The position numbers and the translations under genes were made by a program. The notes under the pieces were generated by a model. The model made no database searches. It saw only the letters and a list, made by a program, of their open reading frames with translations, and was not told the origin of the DNA. From Zygaena filipendulae (taxonomy: Eukaryota; Arthropoda; Insecta; Lepidoptera; Zygaenidae), in contig OU015655.1 of assembly GCA_907165275.2 (NCBI GenBank), positions 4,662,501 to 4,726,500 of the forward strand: DNA of 64,000 nt, given 5' to 3'. This document shows, piece by piece, positions 40,401 to 52,400 of this stretch; the stretch's first letter is position 1, and every line of letters starts with the position of its first letter.

Positions 40401-43400
40401 TAATGGTCGACTGGTATAAGCTATCGGACGCAAGTCGCTATTACAAAGGACTGAACCTATTGCTATTCCAGATGCGTCAGTTTGTAATATAAATTCGTTG
40501 TTTTCTGAGAAATTTGGATACTGCAATACTGGTGGTGATGCTAATGCATTTTTTAAAAACTGAAATGCTTCCTCGCATTCTGTACTCCATATAAAAGGTT
40601 GATATTTTCGACATAACTTATTTAATGGAACAGTAATTTCTGAAAATGACTTTATGAATTTTCTGTAATAGTTACAAAACGCAACAAATCGCCTGACATC
40701 GTCTGCGTTCGTAGGTTGTGGGTAATTCTGTAATACCTTCGTTTTTTCGGGGTCGGGTAATATTCCCTCGGATGATACTATATGACCTAAATACAGAATT
40801 TGTTTCTTTAAAAATTCACACTTAGACGGATTTAACTTCAAATTAACTGTTCTAAAACGCTCTAAAACGTCAATTAAATTTTTATTATGTGATGCTAGAT
40901 TTCTACCAAATACGATGACGTCATCACAGTAAACGAAGCACTTTTCGAAGGTTAGGCCAGATAAAGCTACAGACATAACACGAGAAAATGCACTTGGACT
41001 TATCTTCAAACCCATTGGTAGGCGTTTTAATTGATATTGCCCAGAGTCCGTAGTGAAGGCTGTAATCTTCCTATCCTCAGGTTTTAATAAAACTTGGTAA
41101 AAACCTTGATTTAAATCTAGATGGGTAAAATAAACTGAACCGGAAAGTGAATCCAAAATTTCTGTTATATTAGGAAGCGGAAACTTGTCATCCTGTATGT
41201 TTTCATTAATTTTTCTAAAATCAATGACCAAACGCCACTTTTTCAAACCATTTTCGTCTGCTTTCTTCGGTACTAGAAGTATAGGACTAGACCATTCACT
41301 TTTCGTTTCTTCTATAATATCCTGTTCTAACATATTATTAATTTGATTTTTAATTTCTGGCTTTAATGAATGTGGTAATCGGTACGGTTTTACGTAAACT
41401 GGATTCGTGTCAGGTTTTAAAGTAATAGACTGCTGCATTATATTAGTAACATTGAGTTTGTCACCTTTTAAAAAGAAAACATCTGCATATTTAGAACAAA
41501 TCGATTCTATAGAATCCTTTTCCTCCGATGATAAATGATCTAACTTTAACAAACGTAACAATTCCTTAGCTCTATTACTATTAGCTTCGGTTTTAGAAAA
41601 ATTACATAACTCAAAGTCTTCCAAAGAATGTAACTGTGGCTCAAAAATGGGCAACTTGACCGATTCGTCACTCGTGTTTAATATTTGTAAAGGAATTCTA
41701 CCATCTTTAGGTTTCACTATACTGCTTGCTAAAAATATATTATCGCTCAGTTGTTGTGAAGAGACAACTATATCATTGTTATGAAAATATTTAGATTGAA
41801 TGTAATGAATACTTTCGCTTCTGGGTGGTATCGTTAGGTACGCGTTCGTATCTCTATTTGTTATGACTGGGATTATACACTGCTTATAATTGTTATGCAA
41901 AGTCAAGCTGTTAGTCGGTAAGTCGATATTAGCTTGGTACTTCCTTAGAAAGTCTAACCCGATAATTCCATCTGCCTTATTCGGTAAGCTATCATACGAA
42001 TAAAACTTACATTGGAATGCATTGCCATTCTCAGAAGTAAGTGTCACATAAGAATAACCCTGAGTACGAACATGACCGCATATACCTTTGATAACGGTTT
42101 CATCTTTCCATAGCGGAATATTACTTGGAAAAATACTACTGTGTAATAACGATAATGTAGCTCCTGTATCTAACAAAAATGAATATTTAACGTTGTTTAT
42201 GTAGAAATTTACACAATCTATGCCGAAATTATATGTCAAAATTTTATGCTCGAAAAAACTGCATGTTGTTTACCCTCTCACTTTGAGAACTCTCTAAAAC
42301 AGGTTGCGCTGGGGGTTCTTCCTCAGCCTGTGCAACATTAACTCGAGCACTACGGAAGTTCTGGTTACCATAATATCTTCCGCCTCTATTTCCTCTTCGA
42401 GCTCCACGACTAAAATTGTTGAAACCTCTATTACCTCTATAGCTAGCGGGTTGCCTTGGCGTGTTTTCGCGGAACCGTGAATAGTATGCCCTTTGGCGAA
42501 AATTATGAAATCTATGAAACTTACCTCTGGTACTTCTTACACTCAGTACAGCCTCGCCTTTTGATGTTTGCGTCAACTCCTCGTCCTCTGCTGCACGTAC
42601 TGCCTCTTTTAGCTCGCTGTAGTCCCTCGCGGCTATTATTGTGCTTAACCTCCTGTTTCGTAGTCCATCTGAGAATCTTTTTACGGCTAATTTTTCATTA
42701 ATAGGCCTTAAAATTTCATAAGCATTTTCATTAGAATCTGCCTGTGAAATCGTAAGGTCAACGAACAATTCCTCTATTTTATTAGCATAGTCTGTAATGG
42801 ACATATCGTGTTGAGAAACGCTGTTTAATTGACACAACAAAGAACTTGCCGATTTCCTTGTTAATAGAAACTTTTTCATATCCTTTATTAATTCTTTAAT
42901 TGAGTCATACTTCGCCTTAAGTTTCAGTTTCGCGGTTTTATTTAAACGTGTTTTAATAACAAAAGAAATCAACAACTTTCTACTTATATCGTCATTTAAA
43001 CAGATATCGTACATTTCAATGCTCTCAATAATTCTCTCTGTGGTGGCCTCTTTGCCATCCATTACCGATATTAGGTTAGTAGCAGTTTTTAAATCGAATT
43101 TATCCATCGTTAACGTTTTATTAAAATCAATTTTCTCTAATTCTAGCTCCTTAAATTGTATTATATTACGATATACATCATTTATATTGTCACACACTAA
43201 TTCTAAAATATAACCTTGTAATTCTAAAGAACTAGGTTTTTTCTTTAATTCTACCAAAATATTCTCGTACTTGTTAAATAAACTATCTGCCTCTTCGATT
43301 TTCTTATTTACGCTAGAAATATATTTGCGCCTGCGTTTCGGACCTAACTTACGGAGACTTATATAGATATTTTTTAAATCGTTTAGTATATATTCTATCT

Positions 43401-46400
43401 CTAATTCCATAAAGAAAACCTTAAACTATTTTTAAAAACTAAATGCACGAAAATAAAGTGTCATTATTACCTTAAAATACACTTGCACTTTTTGCCTTTT
43501 CACGCACTTTTAACGCACTGTCGCACTATTTTTATATTTCAAACTGGGTTTTTTTTTTCGTCCGGGTCGCCGCCTCGCCGTGACAGCCGACTTTGTATCC
43601 TCCTTACGAATTCTCCATTTATCTCCTTCCTTATCCACCTTTTGTGGCACTTTTTATAATTTTTCACAGCAAAAATTAGTATGACTATACCAAGTATAAT
43701 CACAATCACCGTCAGTAAAATGCTGTTCGTATACATGTGTTCTATTGGGGCGGAGGATGCCTGTGCCGTGTTGCTTCCAGCCGAGTTAATAATGATTTCT
43801 TTTTCTTCTTGTTTCGAGTATGTTTTTCCCATATTTCTGTATTTTGTTTTTTTCGTCGTACAGTCAAACTCCTTTATTTAATTTTATTTTTCTTTAAACA
43901 CACTTGTCTTGTATCACTTATGCAGTCCGGATGCAGTAGTTGTCACGCACTGTTATTATAAAATACCGCTGATGTAGCGTCCCGCAGCGCGCGGACGCAC
44001 ACCTGCGCGAGGCAGGGTCGCCATGTCGGGATGTAGAAATGAGTAGTCCGGTGTCTCAGTAACGAATGATGTCATTTATTCAAGTGTTCACATTAATATG
44101 TACTTAAGTTCTAAGGAATGCATATACGTAGCTATACCTATACATTACACACTACAGATGTTTTGGAAAAATAAATATTAAGTAACTAAGTATCTCTAAA
44201 AACAGGAATGTTGATATAAAATATTTTTATTAATTTTACTGAAATACACAGTTCCATTACTAATAAGTCAACGAAACATAAATTTGTTGGTCCTAAAACT
44301 ACGACATAGGTCGTAAAAACTATACTAATTGAAAAGAACTACAGATTCTTTACATATTTAAATTTTGTGGTTCTTTTTTTGGAGCGTTATTGCGTCGTTA
44401 GTCGTTACCTAGAGCATTATATTACCTGTGCCTAGAGTGTTTAGTATATTATCAATATTTATAAATAATCCAGTCAATAACAATACTCAATCCTTGAGTG
44501 TTTTACGTATAATATAGGTACTAAATGATATTATCTATACTATAATAAAAAGTAGAATCCGCGTTTCTGTACATGGAATATTTTTAAAAAAATTGAGAGG
44601 GGAGGATAAAAGAAAAGGGAACCCACCACAAAAAAACGTTTTTAGTCTGTTCACGATAATCTCACACAGGTTTTCACAGTTAGATAAAGCTTAGCCTGGA
44701 ACAATATAGGTATATTAGACTTTGTTTCATATTGAATGTCTGGAAAAAAGTTGTTACCTACCTAATACCTATATAAAAACGTTTGATGCGTGTGAAACCG
44801 CGGGGAATAGCTAGTTGAAAATATTAGTTGTCTCAAGTTTCAAGAAAGTTTAACTAAACTTAAAATATTTAAATTAAAAATTTATTTTAAGACACCTTAC
44901 GAGTATATTGTATTAAAAATCGTTTTTGTTGGAAAATAATATAATAATCCACCGTTACATACGACAGGTGCTGTTTCCTGTCACCGTGCCACGAGTAGGA
45001 TTAATTGCTAAATTGCAATTTCTCATCGTTTTATTTTTAAATTAAACTAGGTACGTGTTTATACATTTAATTATTCGTGAAGCTCTTTTAATTTTCGTTG
45101 TTTTTGTAATTGTTACTTTAAATATAAATAAATTTTTGCTTTAATTATAATATAAATAAGTAAATTGTGTTGGGTTGATGAAGCAATTTCATGAAGCAGT
45201 TATGTAGTTACAGAGGAAATGTTTATCGACTTAGTTTGGCTAACGTAAAATTGAGTAACTTAATAAATTTTCACAATAACCATAGCAATTACCTACTACA
45301 AAAAGGTGTTATATCTAAAAGAAATGAGAAATGATTTGTATTTTTTTATTAAAACAAAAAAAAAGGAATTTTTCTGTGCTAATAATATATTCTTATTTGT
45401 GTATCTGTATCTATTTCATTCTCTAATTCGTCTACTTATCTCGTCTCTCTCGCGAATTGTCAACTCACGGTTTTCATTATTATTAACAGTTAAATTGGGG
45501 CGTCCAAGCTAAATGGTATCAGAGGGGCTATTATGTAACTTTTGTTTCTATCGTTTTTCGCTTGCAATCAAAAACATCGTGGTTTTGCGATTACAATATG
45601 CACTTTTTGACACCTACAATATCTAGCAATCAAACAAAACAAACATATTTCAAAACTTGAAGCTGTCTAAACATAACCAATTAATCACAAAACCGCTATT
45701 TTTCCGATTGAAATCGAAAAATGATAGAAACAAAAGTTACATAATCGCCCTACTGTTCTCAGTTTTTAGTTTCCGAGATATAAGCAGTTTTGTAAAGTTC
45801 GGTGAAAAACTTGCATCCGCGATTTTAATTGATTAATCTATACTAATATTATAAACAGCAAAAGTTTGTGAGTTTGTGACGTTGTAGGGGGTAAATCTCT
45901 GGATCTACTGAACCGATTTTGGAAATTCTTTCACTTATAGGAAGCTACAGTAGTCCTGAGTGTCATAGGGTACTTTTTATTTCGGAATTCCCTCTTGAAC
46001 TCCGAATTTCTCGCGGATAAAACTACGGGGAACAGCTATCTTTGGATCTACTGAACAGATTTAAAAAATTCTTTCACTTATAGGAAGCTACAGTGATCCT
46101 GAGTGACATAGTACTTTTTATCCTGGAATTCCCGCGGGAACTCTGAAATTACCGCGAGTGAAACCGCGGGGGTCAGCTAGTTATTAATAAATGTTAAATT
46201 TTCTTCAATTTCACATATCTTAATAACATATAAAAATTTATGTAACAAGGCAAGTCGAAGTGGTTTTTTTTTTCACACAAACTTTTAAAATGCTTTTTCT
46301 CAAATCAAGCTTCTTCAGCTTTCAACTTCGAATATCTGTAAAAAAATACTGTGCTAGTTTTTGAATATTTTTTTAATTCTTACTATCAATTGGATATTCT

Positions 46401-49400
46401 AGATACCGAATCTAGTCTTAACTCAATACCCCACTACTGGTACTTTTTACGTGGACGCCCACAGATATACAACTAGCGATGCGGAGTGACAACGTGTTGA
46501 AGTGGATACTTCTTTGTTAGCGTGTCGCCGTTCAGATTTTTTTAACATAGGTACCTACCTACCTTCAAGATTTTTCCGAGACACTCTACATCAAGTTATG
46601 AATAATTCGATTCCCGATCCGTTATACCGATATTATGGATTATTAGGTTTATAATCGTTTGTTATTGTTTTTTTTCCAATTCTTACTATAATTTATAATG
46701 ATTGGACATATCGTTACATATACAACGTGTTGATGAATTAACACAAAACCACAAAGTAGTTTGCTCAGAATAGACTTCCGAATCGACCGCACCACGTTTT
46801 AATATCTTAATATACATAAATTACGCGTTACGTTGTTTTTCCGCGATGGACCGCTAAACTACTGAATCGATTATGATGTTTGGTCACTATGTTGTAATTT
46901 GGTCCAACCTAAAAGATAGGATAGTTTTTATCCTGGAATTCCCGCGAGAACTCCGAAATTACCGCGGGTAAAACCGCGGTGGACAGCTAGTAGGTTATAT
47001 TTTTGAATTTTTACTAGCCCATGTCTAAGTTGTTTCTTAATACAATGTTTGGCACGTACAACCTCCGTAGCAAAAAAATCTAATCAGTCATTGACATGTA
47101 GGTATGTATGTGCGGGCGTAGCGCTTGAAATTTCGTAGATGGGTCACCTCCAAACTAATGTTGAATAACTTTTAAAGTGTTAATTTTTTCAACATAATTT
47201 ATATTTTAATTTGTTTATTTTTTGCATGGGGTGTATCAGGTTTGGGTTAATTCATTAACACGTTGTATAAGAAGTACCTATGGGTACTTATCAAGGAAGT
47301 AGGTGGGTATATATACTTAAATTACACAACTCTATTTCGGCAGATAATCGATGCTATTTTTCTTTATGTAGACCGATTTTCAATCTTCAAGTCACATTTC
47401 GTCTAATCGAAATATCTGTTAAGGACTGGTGTGTACCTGTATTTAAATTGTTTTTTCTTTTCCAGCTCTCTCTACCTCACTTCATTGCCCACGTTCGCGT
47501 TCCCGCAACCACTACTGCAATGAGTTCTCGTTAGTCCCGTGGGGATAGTCTTGTACAATCGGCATCAAAAATATGTAAACACATAATATTAGACCGTCGT
47601 TGAACTTTACTACTATTGCAATAAGATTCAACGACTGTTAAAAGTGATTACATATTTTTGATGATGACTGTATAACATTCAAAAAATCTTTTCCTATTTT
47701 TTGTTTACCTACTGTAATTGCTGTAGTAGGTAAAAAGCATTAATTATTACATATCTATACTTTGAGAATATAGTAATTTGTGAAAGTGACTAAGTAATAT
47801 CTTACTTGATAATATTTTAGCACAAAAATCTCAGAGGTTTTAGACGTCTTACCTGAGATACTCGTAGGTAGGTATACTTAATCCGAATCTAGTTTGTACA
47901 CCAGCCCAGTAAAACTACTTAGTTGTGGTAAGTCCATTAGTTGGTATTAAATCCGTATATATAAGGTGCATCGGATAGGGAAAGCCATAGTGTAAAAAGA
48001 CAAAGAATTTATTTGGATTTAATTTGTTTCTGTAAATTTATACCGTACTTAGGTACCTATATTAAAAAAAGAAAAATATTTTAACTGTAGGTATGTGTTT
48101 ACATTTGAGGTCATTGTGTAGGGTCAGGGAACTCAGGCTTAAAAAGCCTTGAAAAAAAAGTTAGGACTTTGTTCATCGTGATTTGGAGATTTTAGAAAAC
48201 AAAAAAAAAGGAAATAATAACACCTTCAACGCGAAAGAAATAAAGAAAAGTAGAAAATAGTTAACAGAGTAGATACTATATAATTATATTGAGTTATCTA
48301 CGTCCGATTATGCGAAGAAGGATGTCGGATCACATGACATTTTCAAAGTTTGATATTAACTTAAAAAGCTAAATAATTTTTGTGTTAATCTGGAGGACTT
48401 ATTGTTTTATGATTATTATCAATATTAAGGCGTCAGTCGACGGACATCTACAGTGGAAAAGAACCTTATCTAGAGATCTCCAAGTCATCGTCATCGAGAC
48501 AATCTATTCCATCAAGTGCTGAGTAGGGTTGCCAGTTTTAGTAGACAGATTTGCGGAAAATTTACTATACAAATTCGGGACGTGTGGGAAAAAAATCCAG
48601 GACGCAGCCTTCAAAGTTATAGAAAGACTATAGAAAGCTAGCTATTGGAAATAAAGTTTAACTTTCATATTTGAAATAGTTTTATGTACAACATATCTAC
48701 CTAATAAAAACAAACAGTTAATATACCAACTAACATTTAAAGAATAATACCTATTATATCCATTAGTCAATTCATTATCAATTCATTAATGAAACGTGCG
48801 TTCACTAACTACCAAATGCCCAAAAGTTTTCCCATAGTCGTACCATGGAACGAAACAATTCGCGTCCCTCACGAACCTTTCGTGGGACGCATCTTCTTAG
48901 CCCTAAGGCTCTAGAAATCGGACGTTCCGACTCTTGTGGGACGTTTGGCAACCCTGGCTGTGAGAACAACGAATACACTATATACTACACAAACACTTTA
49001 TATGTATAATAATATGTATATACTATACAAATTGAAAACTCATAATTAAGTACCTTATTTTATTACTTTGTTTATGTAGACCGTAAGTAATTGTAATCAT
49101 TAATGTTATTAATAATTCGCCCGAAACAATGTCAAAATCCTCTAAAACTGTTTGTTTTGGAATAAAAAATCCTACTTCCTACTTCCTACTAATACTATCA
49201 ACGCGAAAGTTTGTAAGAATGTATGGATGGATGTTTGTTACTCTTTCACGCAAAAACAACTGAATGGATTTAAATGAAACTTTACAATAATGTAGCTTAT
49301 ACATCAGATTAACACATTATTTATCCCGTAATTCCTGCGGGAACTCTGAAATTAACGCGGGTGCAACCGCGGGGCACAACTAGTATCCTATATATATCAA

Positions 49401-52400
49401 TCTAAAATATATTGTTTAGTGTGATATATTATATTTCATCCAAATCCCTTCAGGTGTTTATGGTTAATTTTTTAACAAACACCCAAAAATCTTCATAAAC
49501 TATTACAATTTTAATAATATGGAGTAGGTAGGTACTTAGTTATGCAGGAATTTTTAATAGATTTAAAAAGTTCTGACAATCAATGCTGCACTGAATCGAA
49601 GTTCATGTTCAGATCATTACCCCGATATTATATAGCTCGGGCATTTAGAGTTCTATTGATAACGAATCGGCCGTTGCTTTCAGTTGTCGAGATTAAGTAC
49701 AGACTCTGTGAAAGACTGGAATTTTCCTCTTTGATTAACAAAGAGTGGCCATAAATGAAAGTATATTTAAATTGAATTCGATAAACTATCTTCTTCGAGC
49801 GCTTCACCATTGATCAAGATCGGCTCCGGAGTAATCCAGTCGTTGAACATGATCTTTGTCTTGTCCAAATTCATCCGGAGACCGACTGCCATTGAGGCAG
49901 CATTAAGGCTGTGCAGCATTTGCTGCAAATCCTGCAGCGATTCTGCCATCAACACTATGTCGTCGGCGAAGCGAAGGTGGCTGAGATATGCGCCATTGAT
50001 GTTGATGCCCAGTCCGTTCCAATCCAGTGTTTTGAAGACATCCTCCAGTGCATTGGAGAACAGTTTCGGAGAAATAACATCTAGGTATAACATCTGCAGC
50101 TAGGTAGAGACAACTTCGAACGTGAAATCACAAGAAGGGTGCAGCTGGGCTGGGCAGCATTTGGGAAGCTACGTCATATCTTTTCGTCGCCACTACCGCA
50201 GTGTCTGAAGAGCAGGGTGTACTGGACGACAGATGCTGGGGTTGCATTGTTAAAGCATATCTTCGATGCTTGGGAGGCGTCATATGATGCTCTCGGAATA
50301 TTCTGCGATTTGTCTAAAGCTTTCGATTGTGTTGAACATCAAACATTGGCTATCAAGCTAAATCATTATGGAGTTAAAGATACAGCTCAAAAATTGATTA
50401 TGTCATATCTTAGCTCACGGATTCAGCGAGTAGATATTAATGGAGTGAAATCTTCCGGGTCAATACTGAAAATGGGGGTTCCTCAAGGATCAATTTTAGG
50501 TCCTTTTCTTTTTCTCGTTTACATAAACGATTTACCATTTTATATCGATAAATTTTGTAAAATTGTATTATTTGCTGATGATACTTCATTGTTATTTAAG
50601 TCTGACAGGAAAAAAACCAACTTTGACCATGTAAACACTGCGCTCACTAAAACAATTGACTGGTTTACAGTAAATAACCTACAGCTCAACATAAATAAAA
50701 CGAAATGTATAAATTTCTCTCTTTCGACTGTAAAATCATCAAATAAAGACATTATGTTAAATGGTGACAGGCTAGAACTGGTGGAGTCAACTGTATTCTT
50801 GGGGATAACACTTGATTCCAAACTACAATGGGATCCTCAGATTAGAGCCTTGGCTAATAGGCTCAGTTCAGCGGCCTATGCCATAAGAAAGGTCCGTCTA
50901 TTAACAGATGTTGAAACTGCGCGCCTTGTATATTTCAGCTATTTCCATAGCGTAATGTCTTATGGCTTACTGCTCTGGGGAAAAGCAGCTAACATTGAGA
51001 CTATTTTCATTCTTCAAAAGAGAGCAGTAAGATCCATTTACAAGTTGAACACTCGCATTTCTCTTAGAGAGTTGTTCAAAGAAATTGGGATTCTGACAGT
51101 AGCTTCACAGTATATTTATAATTGTGTAATTTATGTGCGTCAAAACATACATTGCTATAATAAACATAGCAACGTGCATGGTTTTAATACAAGAAACAAA
51201 GACAATTTAATGTTGCCATCGTTTAGATTGCAAAAGATTCACCGCTCTTTTACGGTTCAAGGTGTACATTTCTATAATAGAATTCCCAAATCTATTTTGG
51301 ATCTACCATTTGGAAAGTTTAAAAGTACCATAAAAAGTTTTTTATTAAAAAAAGGGTACTACACTACGGACGCTTACATGAGCGATAAGTCTGCATGGAC
51401 TTAATTATTTTATTTATTTATTGATATTTTGGAAATGATTATTTGATTAATTTAATTATTTAATAATTTAATGATTTGTAAATTAGAATTTGATCAAAAT
51501 AGTTAATTATTTTATCTAATAAGTATACACATTGACGCCGGATGATGCAATCCATCCATCTCTTTTTTTTTTATCATTAGTATTACTGTTACTGTTGTAT
51601 CATTGAATGACTATTCAAAAGCGCCTGTAAAGGATTACTTGAATAAAGATATTTTTGATTTGATTTTGATTTGTACAATCAGTGCGTCCTGCCCGTCATG
51701 ACATATGGAGCCGAGACGTGGAACATGACGGTCAGGCTGGCCCACCGACTACACGTCGCTCAGCGAGCTATGGAAAGATCTATGCTCGGTATTTCGCTAC
51801 GGGATAGAATCCGTAACGAAATCATCCGGCAGAGGACCAAAGTTATAGACATCATCCAGAAGTGTAGCAAGCTGAAGTGGCAGTGGGCTGGTCACATCTG
51901 TCGCAGAACCGATGAGCGTTGGAGTAGACGGGTTCTGGAATGGAGACCACGTCTCGGTAAGCGTAGTGTTGGACGCCCCCCTGCCAGATGGACCGATGAC
52001 CTGAAGAAGGTCGCTGGTAGTGGCTGGATGAGGAAAGCGGGAGATCGTGTACTGTGGCGTGCCCTTGGGGAGGCCTACGTCCAGCAGTGGACTGCAATAG
52101 GCTGATTGATTGATTGATTGATTGAAACTATCTTCAAAAATAGTTTTAAACTACGTTATTCGTGTATCATGTTTGTTAACCGACTTCCAAAAAGGAGGAG
52201 GTTCTATGTTCGATTGTATGTATGTTTTTTTTTTATATCATCAGTTCGGTCGGATATACCTACCTATACTAACAAAAATAATGAAAATGCTTGAATATAA
52301 TATTATATTAAGTAACATAATATATTGAGTAATATAATATTACACTAAATAATATAATTGTTTATTACTTTAATAGAGATCGATACAATACGTAAAATAA

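Larger units (their letters stand above)
38268..44156 (-). mobile_element. Complete Ty3/gypsy-type LTR retrotransposon (mdg1/412-like?)
   Basis: The 5889-bp element lies on the minus strand in the 20-kb intron. Its two 133-bp LTRs are identical by eye and the 4-bp duplication GATG flanks it (38264-38267 and 44157-44160). The 5' LTR is followed directly by TGGCGACCCTGCC, a primer-binding site whose first 8 bases fit a tRNA-Arg 3' end. ORFs in order: small membrane protein (43832-43539), gag (43410-42244), pol (42269-38607). No env-like ORF follows pol. The LTR start TGTAGT, the 4-bp duplication and the likely tRNA-Arg primer recall the mdg1/412 group (from memory). Intact ORFs and identical LTRs point to a very recent insertion. 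Confidence 0.92.
49794..52124 (+). mobile_element. RTE-type LINE insertion with 5' inversion, split by another LINE
   Basis: Flanked by an 11-bp target duplication AAACTATCTTC (49783-49793 and 52125-52135) and ending in a (TGAT)n tail at 52102-52123, as RTE elements do. The left part (49794-50081) is inverted, the right part (from about 50094) direct; a second LINE occupies 50223-51671. The inversion with a small deletion at the breakpoint is the mark of twin priming. Confidence 0.85.

Noticed and set aside
43681..43961. Plus-strand frames near the 5' LTR
   Set aside because: Antisense to the small pre-gag membrane ORF; hydrophobic only because that ORF's membrane span is AT-rich.
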